Shown: piece after piece, positions 13,880-20,823 of the stretch
Layout: every line of letters begins with the position of its first letter
Position numbering within the stretch: position 1 is the first letter of the stretch
Assembly (NCBI RefSeq): GCF_004348595.1
Contig: NZ_SMKD01000058.1
Location: 1 to 34,365 of the forward strand
Source: Micromonospora sp. KC723
Lineage (GTDB): Bacteria; Actinomycetota; Actinomycetes; Mycobacteriales; Micromonosporaceae
Direction of reading: 5' to 3'
DNA: 34,365 nt
Notes under the pieces: generated by a model
The model's input: the letters and a program-made list of their open reading frames with translations, nothing else
Database searches by the model: none
Told to the model about the DNA's origin: nothing
Program-made: the position numbers and the translations under genes

Positions 13880-13924
13880 ATCCCGTGCACGGGATGCGGT
13901 CACATCCGGGCGGTCGGCCGCCCG
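13880..13924. promoter_or_regulatory. 16-bp perfect palindrome and adjacent hairpin
   Basis: ATCCCGTGCACGGGAT at 13880-13895 is a perfect palindrome. CGGGCGG at 13907-13913 pairs with CCGCCCG at 13918-13924. They lie between the phosphodiesterase stop (14026) and the LTD gene start (13779), both on the minus strand. The hairpin may terminate the former and the palindrome may regulate the latter. Confidence 0.4.
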
Positions 13925-14025
13925 GCGGCTGCGACAGGTCATCGCGGAACCAGCCGTCCGTCGTGCTCACCCACCGACCGGCGGGGGAGCCAGCCCGGTC
14001 AGCCGACGCCGCTGCCGAGGGTCGG

Positions 14026-14805
14026 TCAGAAGCCGCAGGTGATGCCGGCCGCGTGACTGACCTGCACGGTGTGCGTCACACAACCCTCCCGCTCGACGGC
14101 GTGCAGCAGGAAGGCGGTCGGCTCGTCGACCCAACCGATCTCCTCGTCGGGGCTCATGGTCAGCGATGCCTGCCGCCAGGTGCTGGGCGCGACGGTGAGC
14201 ACGGTGCCGGCGAAGGCCGTGGTGACCGGGCGGTGCAGGTGGCCGGTGGCGACGCGTACCACGTGGGGGTGCCGGCGGATCACCTCGGCGAGGGCGTCGC
14301 CGTCGGCGAGCCGGATGGCGTCGGCGGCCGGGATGCCGACGGCGACCGGCGGGTGGTGCAGGAACACCACCGCCGGTACGTCGCGTCGGCCCGCGAGCAC
14401 GCCGTCGAGCCAGCCGAGCTGGTCGTCACCGAGCCGACCGCCGTTCTCCCCGGGCACGAGCGAGTCCAACGCGACGACGGTCAGCTCGGGATGGTCGACG
14501 TGGTAGTAGGCGGAGAACCCGCCACCGAGGAACGGCGTGCCGCCGAAGGCGTCGAGCAGGGACTCCCGGTCGTCGTGGTTGCCGGTCACCAGATGCACCG
14601 GCAACGGGTAGCGGCCGAGCACCTCGCGCAGCGCGGCGTACTCGTCGGGGCGGCCCTGGTCGGCCAGGTCCCCGGAGATCACCACGCAGTCGGGGCGGGG
14701 CCGCAGGGCCAGCACCCGGCCGAGCGCCCGGTGAAGGCCGGCGGCGGGTGCTGCGGCAAGCACGCCGGTGGTCAGATGGGGGTCACTCAGCTGGGCGACG
14801 AGCAT
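14026..14805 (-). CDS. Class III cyclic-nucleotide phosphodiesterase (CpdA-like metallophosphoesterase)
   Basis: This 259-residue cytoplasmic enzyme has the full dimetal signature: D8-P-H10, GD46LADQG, GN76H77D, the HHPP block at H150-H151 and GHLH at 188-191 (H189, H191). This pattern and length are typical of CpdA/Rv0805-type enzymes that hydrolyse 3',5'-cAMP or 2',3'-cyclic nucleotides; related folds act on glycerophosphodiesters. The ATG at 14805 has GGAGGAG upstream. It diverges from a diguanylate cyclase gene, which pairs cyclic nucleotide breakdown with c-di-GMP synthesis at one locus. Confidence 0.9.
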   Translation of the reverse strand: MLVAQLSDPHLTTGVLAAAPAAGLHRALGRVLALRPRPDCVVISGDLADQGRPDEYAALREVLGRYPLPVHLVTGNHDDRESLLDAFGGTPFLGGGFSAYYHVDHPELTVVALDSLVPGENGGRLGDDQLGWLDGVLAGRRDVPAVVFLHHPPVAVGIPAADAIRLADGDALAEVIRRHPHVVRVATGHLHRPVTTAFAGTVLTVAPSTWRQASLTMSPDEEIGWVDEPTAFLLHAVEREGCVTHTVQVSHAAGITCGF

Positions 14806-14963
14806 GGCTCCTCCAGTGCGACCGGGACTATCACGCTATCGCGCCCACGTGTCCCGCGTGGCCCGCTCGGGCCACCCACAGGCCCCGTCCACAACCTGTG
14901 GATGAAACATGTGTACGAACACCGTGATCTTGGCATGGGCGACGCTCCGGGCACTGAGTACGC
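14806..14963. promoter_or_regulatory. Divergent promoter region with a TCCACA-N3-TGTGGA dyad
   Basis: The region separates the phosphodiesterase and cyclase genes. TCCACA (14888-14893) and TGTGGA (14897-14902) form a dyad. A TACGCT -10-like hexamer lies at 14959-14964, at the cyclase start. Confidence 0.3.
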
Positions 14964-16433
14964 TTGACCGCAGCCTCGCCGCCGGCCGGGCCCGCCCCCA
15001 CCTGGAAGAACGTGGATCACGAACGAGTCGTCCGGGACGTCACTGTCCGCCTGCCGATGGCGTCCACCGCGGTCGAGGCGTGCCAGTGGACCGTGACCGC
15101 GCTCGCCCGGTACACCCCGGCCACGATCTCCGTCCTGCTCCAGGTCCACGACCGGCTGCGTTGCGTCGCGGCGACCGGAGCCTGGCAGGTCTTCGCCACC
15201 GTGCCGCCGAAGTCCGGGATCGTCGGGCGGGTCTACGCCTGCGGTGAGGCCGCCACCGTCGCCGACGTCACCGCCGACCCGGACTATCTGCCGGTACGCC
15301 CCGACGTCATCGCCGAGATGTGTGTGCCGGTGCTGGACCCGGCGGGCCGCCCGATCGGGGTGCTGGACCTCCAGTGGAGCGCGCCGGTCGAGCTGGAGCC
15401 CTGGCGGGTGACCGCGGAGCGGCTGGCCGGTCGGCTCGGTGCCCGGATCGTGGCGCTCGGCGGGCCGCCCGCGGAGAGCCGCAGCGAGAAGCTGCTCCGG
15501 CACGCCACCGCGATGACCTCCGCCCCCACCGACTGGGACCTGATGGCCGCCGCGATCACCGCGGCCCGGGACGTCTCCACCCTCTCCGCCGCCGTGCTGG
15601 TGCTCGACGACCGGCGCGGCCCGCGCCTGGGTGCCCCGACCGGCGCCCCGGGCGAACTGGAGTCACGCATCCGGGCCGAGCTAACCGAGGCGGGCCCCGG
15701 TCCGCTCGGCCGGATGGTCGCCCGCGCCCACCGGCACGGGGCGGCGTACACCCTGGGGGAGGCGGGACGCCCGCCGACGGAGGAGTACGAGCCGCTGGTC
15801 CGCGCCGGGGTACGCACCCTGGTGTCGGTGCCGCTCGGGCCGCCCGACTCGGGCGGCCTGCTGCTGGTCGCCGACGAGCGGCTGCTGCGGCCGGACCCGA
15901 CCACGGTCAACCTGATGGAACTGCTCGCCGGTCAGGCCTGGGGTGCGCTGGACCGGCTGCGGACCCTGGCCCAGCTCCGTGAGCAGGCCAGTTCCGACCC
16001 GCTCACCGGACTGCGCCACACCGGGCCGTTCGGTCAGCGGATCCGGACCGCCACGCCGGGCCGTACCGCCCTGCTCGCCATCGACGTGGACGGCTTCAAG
16101 ACGGTCAACGACACGTACGGCCACCAGGCCGGGGACCGGCTGCTGGTGGGGCTGGCCCGGGCCCTGGAAGGGGCGTTGCGGCAGGGCGACGAGCTGTACC
16201 GGACCGGCGGCGACGAGTTCGTCGCGGTGCTCGAGGTGAGCCGTCCGGAGGAGGCGGTCCGGATCGCCGAGCGGCTCACCGAGGCCGCCCGGCAGACCGG
16301 GCGCACGATCAGCGTCGGGGTCGCGCTGCCCCAACCCGGTGAGCCGGCGGAGGTGACCCTGCGCCGCGCCGACGAGGCGCTCTACGCCGTCAAGCGGCAC
16401 GGCCGCGACGGCGTACGCCTCGCCGCCGCCTGA
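14964..16433 (+). CDS. GAF-GGDEF diguanylate cyclase
   Basis: This 489-residue cytoplasmic protein has two GAF-type sensor regions (about 25-165 and 190-325) and a C-terminal GGDEF domain (about 340-485). The active-site GGDEF is intact at 415-419. A product-inhibition I-site RxxD (RQGD, 406-409) sits exactly five residues before it. It should therefore make c-di-GMP from two GTP, with GAF domains sensing a small ligand or redox cue. TTG at 14964 is the longest start but overlaps a TACGCT hexamer. GTG at 15012, preceded by GGAAG, would remove 16 residues and is an equally good start. There is no membrane segment. It diverges from the phosphodiesterase. Confidence 0.92.
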   Translation: MTAASPPAGPAPTWKNVDHERVVRDVTVRLPMASTAVEACQWTVTALARYTPATISVLLQVHDRLRCVAATGAWQVFATVPPKSGIVGRVYACGEAATVADVTADPDYLPVRPDVIAEMCVPVLDPAGRPIGVLDLQWSAPVELEPWRVTAERLAGRLGARIVALGGPPAESRSEKLLRHATAMTSAPTDWDLMAAAITAARDVSTLSAAVLVLDDRRGPRLGAPTGAPGELESRIRAELTEAGPGPLGRMVARAHRHGAAYTLGEAGRPPTEEYEPLVRAGVRTLVSVPLGPPDSGGLLLVADERLLRPDPTTVNLMELLAGQAWGALDRLRTLAQLREQASSDPLTGLRHTGPFGQRIRTATPGRTALLAIDVDGFKTVNDTYGHQAGDRLLVGLARALEGALRQGDELYRTGGDEFVAVLEVSRPEEAVRIAERLTEAARQTGRTISVGVALPQPGEPAEVTLRRADEALYAVKRHGRDGVRLAAA

Positions 16434-16481
16434 TCCCGCTACCGGCGCGGGCGCACGTCCCGGATGATGATCCACTCAAGC

Positions 16482-16527
16482 CGCGGCAGGTGGGGTGTTC
16501 CGCGTCTCGGACAGCCCATCTGCCGCG
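16482..16527 (+). terminator. Inverted repeat between convergent cyclase and asd genes
   Basis: CGCGGCAGGTGGG at 16482-16494 pairs with CCCATCTGCCGCG at 16515-16527. The single imperfect pair is G-U in the plus-strand RNA, so it best suits termination of the cyclase transcript. Confidence 0.45.
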
Positions 16528-16557
16528 AACGAGTCGATCAGGGGGCCGAGACATCGG

Positions 16558-17616
16558 TCAGTGGGCGAGTTCCTTGGCGAGCAGCTCGGCGATCTGGGCG
16601 GTGTTGAGGGCGGCGCCCTTGCGGAGGTTGTCGCCGGTGACGAAGAGGTCGAGGGCGCGCGGATCGTCGAGGGCACGGCGGATGCGGCCCACCCAGGACG
16701 GGTCGGTGCCCACCGCGTCGATCGGCATCGGGAACTCCCCGGCCGCCGGGTCGTCGACCAGGATCACGCCGGGAGCGTTGCGCAGCGCCTCGCGGGCCCC
16801 CTCGGCGTCCACCTCGCTGGCGAAGACGGCGTGCACCGCCACCGAGTGACCGGTCACCACCGGCACCCGTACGCAGGTCGCGGAGACCTTGAGATCGGGC
16901 AGGCCGAGGATCTTGCGGGACTCGTTGCGGATCTTCATCTCCTCCGAGGACCAGCCGCCGTCGGTCAGCGACCCGGCCCACGGCACCACGTTCAGCGCGA
17001 GCGGCGCGGGGAAGGGGCCGAGCTCGTCGCCGACCGCCTGCCGTACGTCACCGGGACGGGAGCCGAGCACCCGGTCCCCGGCGATCTTGCCGAGTTGCAG
17101 GTGCAGCGTGTCCACGCCCGTCTGCCCCGCCCCCGACACCGCCTGGTACGAGGCCAGGACCAGCTCACGCAGCCCGTACTCGCGGTGCAGCGGGGCGATC
17201 GCCACGATCATGGCGAGAGTGGTGCAGTTGGCGTTGGCGATGATCCCCTTGGGCCGGTTGCGTACCTGCTCGGGGTTGATCTCGGGCACCACCAGCGGGA
17301 CGTCCCGGTCCATCCGGAACGCCCCGGAGTTGTCGACCACCACCGCGCCCCGGGTCACGGCCGCCGGCGCCCACTCGGCGGAGACGTCGTCCGGCACGTC
17401 GAACATGGCCACGTCGACGCCGTCGAACGCCTCCGGGGTCAGCGGCTGGACGGTCAGCTCCTCACCCCGACAGCGCACGTTCCGCCCGACCGAGCGCTCG
17501 GAGGCGAGCAGCCGGATCTCGCCCCAGACGTTGCGCCGGGAGGAGAGCAGCTCGCACATCACGGTGCCGACGGCACCGGTCGCCCCGACCACGGCCAGGG
17601 TGGGCTGCGCCGCCAC
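16558..17616 (-). CDS. asd: Aspartate-semialdehyde dehydrogenase
   Basis: This 352-residue enzyme reduces aspartyl phosphate to aspartate semialdehyde with NADPH, the second step toward lysine, methionine, threonine and diaminopimelate. It has the N-terminal nucleotide-binding motif VVGATGAVG (9-17), catalytic Cys131 in NANCTT, the QAVSGAGQTG segment, and the later VPVVTGHSVAVHAVF region with the catalytic His. The length fits the family. The start is GTG at 17616, 5 bp after the aspartokinase stop, so the gene is the second cistron of a lysC-asd operon, as in other actinobacteria. Confidence 0.97.
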   Translation of the reverse strand: MAAQPTLAVVGATGAVGTVMCELLSSRRNVWGEIRLLASERSVGRNVRCRGEELTVQPLTPEAFDGVDVAMFDVPDDVSAEWAPAAVTRGAVVVDNSGAFRMDRDVPLVVPEINPEQVRNRPKGIIANANCTTLAMIVAIAPLHREYGLRELVLASYQAVSGAGQTGVDTLHLQLGKIAGDRVLGSRPGDVRQAVGDELGPFPAPLALNVVPWAGSLTDGGWSSEEMKIRNESRKILGLPDLKVSATCVRVPVVTGHSVAVHAVFASEVDAEGAREALRNAPGVILVDDPAAGEFPMPIDAVGTDPSWVGRIRRALDDPRALDLFVTGDNLRKGAALNTAQIAELLAKELAH

Positions 17617-17621
17617 CGGCG

Positions 17622-18155
17622 CTACCGTCCTGTCCCCGCGTAGACGACAGCCTCGGACTCGCCGCCCAACTCGAAAGCGTCGTGGATGGCGCGGACGGCC
17701 TTGTCGAGGTCGGTGTCCCGGCAGACCACCGAGACGCGGATCTCCGAGGTGGAGATCATCTCGATGTTGACCCCGGCCGCCCCCAGCGCCGCGAAGAAGC
17801 CGGCCGCGACGCCCGGGTGCGAGCGCATCCCGGCGCCGATCAGCGACACCTTGCCGACGTGGTCGTCGTAGAGCAGGCCCTTGAACTTGACCGACTCCTG
17901 GATCTTGCTGAGGGCCGCCATCGCGGTCGGGCCGTCGGTCTTGGGCAGGGTGAACGAGATGTCGGTGCGGCCGGTCCCCTCGGTGGAGACGTTCTGCACG
18001 ATCATGTCGATGTTGATCTCCGCGCCGGCCACGGTGTCGAAGATCTTCGCGGCCGCGCCCGGCTCGTCGGGCACGCCGACAATCGTGATCTTCGCTTCGC
18101 TGCGGTCGTGGGCGACCCCGGTGATCAGCGCCTGTTCCACGGGAAGGTCCTCCAT
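17622..18155 (-). CDS. Aspartokinase beta subunit (internal in-frame start)
   Basis: The ATG at 18155 opens MEDLPVEQALITGVAHDRSE and gives a 177-residue chain that contains only the two ACT regulatory domains. In corynebacterial lysC a separate beta subunit starts at the equivalent place, and alpha and beta assemble into the feedback-inhibited enzyme. Another ATG lies 5 codons upstream. No strong ribosome site is visible, so the evidence is homology of position. Confidence 0.5.
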   Translation of the reverse strand: MEDLPVEQALITGVAHDRSEAKITIVGVPDEPGAAAKIFDTVAGAEINIDMIVQNVSTEGTGRTDISFTLPKTDGPTAMAALSKIQESVKFKGLLYDDHVGKVSLIGAGMRSHPGVAAGFFAALGAAGVNIEMISTSEIRVSVVCRDTDLDKAVRAIHDAFELGGESEAVVYAGTGR

Positions 18156-18887
18156 CGATCCGGTGACCATGGTGCCGGTGTTGGTCGAGTATGACGAACG
18201 GACGTGGATCGGCAACCCCGCCCGACGGGCGTACTCCACGCTGCGCAGGTGCAACACCTTCGCGCCGCAGGCGGCCAGCTCCAGCATCTCCTCGTAGGTG
18301 ATGCTGGTGATGTGCCGGGCGTTCGGCACGATCCGCGGGTCGGCGGTGAAGACCCCGTCCACGTCGGTGTAGATCTCGCAGACGTCCGCGTCCAGCGCGG
18401 CGGCGAGCGCCACGGCGGTGGTGTCCGACCCGCCCCGGCCGAGCGTCGTGACGTCCTTCGTGTCCTGCGAGACGCCCTGGAAACCGGCGACGATGACCAC
18501 CGCCCCCTCGTCGAGCGCGCCCTTGAGCCGGCCCGGGGTGACGTCGATGATCCGTGCCCTGCCGTGCACCGACGTGGTGATCACGCCGGCCTGCGAGCCG
18601 GTGAACGAGCGGGCTTCGTACCCCAGGTTGTGGATGGCCATGGCCAGCAGCGCCATGGAGATCCGTTCCCCGGCGGTGAGCAGCATGTCCAGCTCACGAC
18701 CCGGCGGCAGCGGGCTGACCTGGTTGGCCAGGTCGAGCAGCTCGTCGGTGGTGTCCCCCATCGCGGACACCACCACCACCACGTCGTCGCCGGCCTTGCG
18801 GGCGGCGACGATGCGCTCGGCGACCCGCTTGATGCGCTCGGCGTTGGCGACGGAGGACCCGCCGTACTTCTGCACCACGAGTGCCAC
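17622..18887 (-). CDS. lysC: Aspartokinase (alpha subunit; beta subunit encoded in frame)
   Basis: This 421-residue enzyme phosphorylates aspartate with ATP, the first step of the aspartate pathway. It begins MALVVQKYGGSSVANAERIK (the KYGGSSV kinase motif). It contains FTGSQAGVITT, GRGGSDTTAVALAAAL and the YTDVDGVFTADPRIV segment, and ends in two ACT domains (about 265-421) that bind lysine and threonine. The GTG at 18887 has GGGAGGGAG upstream. The length equals the Corynebacterium/Mycobacterium enzyme. An internal ATG at 18155 would give the separate beta regulatory chain, as in C. glutamicum. A large stem-loop lies between the presumed promoter and the ribosome site. Confidence 0.97.
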   Translation of the reverse strand: MALVVQKYGGSSVANAERIKRVAERIVAARKAGDDVVVVVSAMGDTTDELLDLANQVSPLPPGRELDMLLTAGERISMALLAMAIHNLGYEARSFTGSQAGVITTSVHGRARIIDVTPGRLKGALDEGAVVIVAGFQGVSQDTKDVTTLGRGGSDTTAVALAAALDADVCEIYTDVDGVFTADPRIVPNARHITSITYEEMLELAACGAKVLHLRSVEYARRAGLPIHVRSSYSTNTGTMVTGSMEDLPVEQALITGVAHDRSEAKITIVGVPDEPGAAAKIFDTVAGAEINIDMIVQNVSTEGTGRTDISFTLPKTDGPTAMAALSKIQESVKFKGLLYDDHVGKVSLIGAGMRSHPGVAAGFFAALGAAGVNIEMISTSEIRVSVVCRDTDLDKAVRAIHDAFELGGESEAVVYAGTGR

Positions 18888-18912
18888 GACGGTGCACTCC
18901 CTCCCAGCGACG

Positions 18913-18977
18913 ACCCTGAGCGTGCCGACGCCGCCGGCTGCTCTCCTCCGGCGGCGCGCGTCAGACCTCCTCAGGGT
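18913..18977 (-). promoter_or_regulatory. Nested hairpin in the lysC leader
   Basis: On the minus strand an outer stem, ACCCTGAG (18970-18977) with CTCAGGGT (18913-18920), encloses an inner perfect 9-bp hairpin, CGCCGCCGG (18948-18956) with CCGGCGGCG (18929-18937). A consensus AGGAGGT lies inside the structure. The lower strand ends 7 bases before the lysC ribosome site at 18897-18905. This suits a control element, although no known lysine riboswitch motif is visible. Confidence 0.45.
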
Positions 18978-19004
18978 ATCGGGCGGTACGCGAGAGCGGG
19001 TCAG
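18975..19004 (-). promoter_or_regulatory. Possible lysC promoter (CTGACC-N18-GATACC)
   Basis: The -35-like CTGACC is at 18999-19004 and the -10-like GATACC at 18975-18980, with an 18-base spacer. Transcription would start close to the outer stem of the leader structure. Confidence 0.3.
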
Positions 19005-19122
19005 GTGATCCCACCATCCGGCGGTTCGAGCCGGCCGGAGCTGCGGTTCCGCCCGCCGTCCGGATCGGCGACACGCCGGTGGGTAGGCCGGAGGCGGGTC
19101 TCCGCGAGGCGGACGGGCGGCG

Positions 19123-19128
19123 CAGAAT
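19123..19128 (+). promoter_or_regulatory. -10 hexamer (CAGAAT) of a leaderless lipoprotein gene
   Basis: CAGAAT differs at one base from TAGAAT and ends 6 bases before the GTG at 19135, which lacks a ribosome site. Confidence 0.35.
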
Positions 19129-19134
19129 GACCCG

Positions 19135-19920
19135 GTGCATGCCCCTCCGCGCGCCGCGCGCCGATTGACCGGCGCCCTGTCCGTCCTCCTCCCGGCACTC
19201 CTCGCGGCCTGCACCACCGATCCGCCGGCCACGGTGAACCCGAGCACACCCCCGGACCCGGCACCCGCCGGCGCCGACGCGGCCTGGGACGAACTGGCGG
19301 CGCTGGCGGCGGCGGCCCAGGACCGCCACTTCACCGCCCGGTACATCCACGTGGGCGCCGACGGCTCGGCGCGGGACGTGACCGTGGTCAGCGCCGAGGA
19401 CGGCAGTTGGCGGATCGACGTGCCCGGCGGCGCACTCGGCGGCACGGCGGACGTGTCGATCGCCGCCACCTCCGACGGCCTCTTCCAGTGCGGCCTGCCG
19501 TCGGCGGGCCGGCCCGGGGCGGCGACCTGCGTACGCCTCGGCGCGCGGGACGGCGTCGTACCGGACCGGCTGGACCCCCGGGTGCAGCATCCGTTCACCG
19601 ACTGGCTGGCCGTGCTCACCGACCGGCGCAGCCCGTTGGTGATCTCCGCCGCGTCCCCGCCCGTCGGGGTGGCCGGCCGCTGCTTCACGGTGGAGTCCAC
19701 CGCCGCCTCGCTCGACCCGCCGCTGGACGTTGGCGTCTACTGCTTCGAGGCGGACGGGACGCCGACCCACGTGCGGGCGGCGCTCGGGACACTCACGCTG
19801 GCCGGCCCGGTGGGCCCGGCTCCCGCCACGGTCGCGCTGGCCGGACCGGTGGTGGACGCCGAGCCGCTGGGCCGGGAGGCGCCGGCCCACGAGGGGAGCG
19901 TGGGCGGCGGAACGCCTTGA
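19135..19920 (+). CDS. Secreted lipoprotein, unknown function
   Basis: This 261-residue protein has a type II signal peptide with lipobox LLAAC and lipidated Cys26, then a Pro/Thr-rich linker. The body is mostly beta strands, with repeated segments such as HFTARYIHVGADGSARDVTVVSAEDGSWRIDVPGG and GRCFTVESTAASLDPPLDVGVYCFEADG. Four Cys in the mature part may form disulfides. The overall plan resembles LppX/LprG-like or other lipoproteins with one large beta domain, but I cannot assign a family. The GTG at 19135 has a leaderless -10. It diverges from lysC. Confidence 0.78.
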   Translation: MHAPPRAARRLTGALSVLLPALLAACTTDPPATVNPSTPPDPAPAGADAAWDELAALAAAAQDRHFTARYIHVGADGSARDVTVVSAEDGSWRIDVPGGALGGTADVSIAATSDGLFQCGLPSAGRPGAATCVRLGARDGVVPDRLDPRVQHPFTDWLAVLTDRRSPLVISAASPPVGVAGRCFTVESTAASLDPPLDVGVYCFEADGTPTHVRAALGTLTLAGPVGPAPATVALAGPVVDAEPLGREAPAHEGSVGGGTP

Positions 19921-20003
19921 CCGGCATATCGTTACGGGTGCGTTTGACCACATTTGAACCACCTCGCCGCCGCAGCGAAACGCCCATACGGGATCCTCTT
20001 CGC

Positions 20004-20534
20004 ATGGTCGACATCACCCCGTTGCTCGCGTTCCGCTGGAGCCCTCGCGCCTTCGACCCGGACGCCGAACTGACGGGCGGCGAGGCGGCGTCCCTGCTGG
20101 AGGCCGCCCGCTGGGCGCCCTCGGCGGGCAACGCCCAGCCGTGGCGGTTCGCCCTCGGCCACCGTCACGACGAGACCTGGAAACGGATCCTGGTGAGCCT
20201 GCCCGCCCACGACCAGCAGTGGGCCCGGGACGCCGCCGTCCTGGTGCTCGGCGCGCACGCCGGCGGCGACCCGGAGCGGGCCGCGTACGACCTCGGCCAG
20301 GCGATCGCCCACCTCGTCGTCCAGGCCACCGCGCTCGGTCTGCACGCCCACCAGCTCACCGACTTCGACCGGGCCGCGCTCCGCGCCGACCTCGACCTGC
20401 CGGCGGAGGTACGCCCACTCACGGTGACCGCCGTCGGCCGGCTCGGTGACCCGTTCCGCCTTCCCGAGCGACTCCGTTGGCACGAGACGGCCCTGCGCCG
20501 CCGCCGCCCGGCCCACACCCTGCTGCTGGGCTGA
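20004..20534 (+). CDS. Nitroreductase-family flavoprotein
   Basis: This 176-residue protein has the N-terminal nitroreductase signature FRWSPRAFDPDAELTGGEAASLLEAARWAPSAGNAQPWRF. The Arg/Ser and Asn/Gln positions in it contact FMN. The helix DLGQAIAHLVVQATALGLHAHQLTDFD is typical of the dimer interface. The length is at the short end of the family. It is probably an FMN-dependent NAD(P)H oxidoreductase in the cytoplasm; the substrate is unknown. The start is the ATG at 20004; a longer frame upstream overlaps the lipoprotein gene and looks like shadow. Confidence 0.88.
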   Translation: MVDITPLLAFRWSPRAFDPDAELTGGEAASLLEAARWAPSAGNAQPWRFALGHRHDETWKRILVSLPAHDQQWARDAAVLVLGAHAGGDPERAAYDLGQAIAHLVVQATALGLHAHQLTDFDRAALRADLDLPAEVRPLTVTAVGRLGDPFRLPERLRWHETALRRRRPAHTLLLG

Positions 20535-20595
20535 GCCCTGTCGGTCACGGATGCTCCGAGGGACGGTGACTCCGGTCCCATAGTCCGGACCCGCC

Positions 20596-20624
20596 TTCCC
20601 ACCTCCACGATCACCACGTAGGGT
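20596..20624 (+). promoter_or_regulatory. Probable leuA leader promoter (TTCCCA-N17-TAGGGT)
   Basis: TTCCCA at 20596-20601 and TAGGGT at 20619-20624 are separated by 17 bases. The transcript would begin about 20631, just before the leader-peptide ATG at 20634. Confidence 0.45.
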
Positions 20625-20633
20625 GACTCTGTC

Positions 20634-20678
20634 ATGTGGCGCGCGTACCTCCTCCTTGGTCGCCGCGACGAGGCCTGA
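20634..20678 (+). CDS. leuA leader peptide (MWRAYLLLGRRDEA)
   Basis: A 14-codon frame runs ATG TGG CGC GCG TAC, then CTC CTC CTT, and ends at TGA. Three consecutive Leu codons in a short peptide upstream of 2-isopropylmalate synthase are the hallmark of ribosome-mediated attenuation. Codons 10-13 form one arm of a perfect hairpin (20663-20699), so ribosome position would decide RNA folding. Leu leader peptides ahead of leuA have been described in Actinobacteria. The transcript probably starts 3 bases before the ATG, so the peptide is read from a nearly leaderless mRNA. Confidence 0.7.
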   Translation: MWRAYLLLGRRDEA

Positions 20679-20762
20679 CCGGCCGGCACCTCGTCGCGGA
20701 GTCGAACCGCGCCGTCCAGCAGATCCGAACCACCATCGGCACCGCGCGGGCACCGCTGCCCG
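20663..20762 (+). promoter_or_regulatory. leuA attenuator hairpins
   Basis: CCGCGACGAGG at 20663-20673 (within the leader-peptide codons) pairs perfectly with CCTCGTCGCGG at 20689-20699. A second hairpin, CGGGCA-ccgc-TGCCCG, is at 20747-20762, about 60 bases before leuA. A ribosome stalled at the Leu codons would affect the first stem and so change the downstream folding. The exact terminator and antiterminator pairing needs modelling. Confidence 0.55.
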
Positions 20763-20823
20763 GCACCGCGCCGACACCTTCCGATTGCTGACGCCCGACA
20801 TGACCCAAGGGGAGCACTCCGCC

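Noticed and set aside
14888..14902. Paired DnaA boxes
   Set aside because: TCCACA-acc-TGTGGA is a partial match only, isolated, and far from any origin genes; it is better described as a dyad.
16889..17770. Plus-strand frames over asd and lysC
   Set aside because: They lie opposite strongly recognised enzymes and have Arg/Ser/Thr-rich translations.
18888..18980. A lysine riboswitch
   Set aside because: The leader is too short and lacks the conserved lysine riboswitch core; only simple nested stems are visible.
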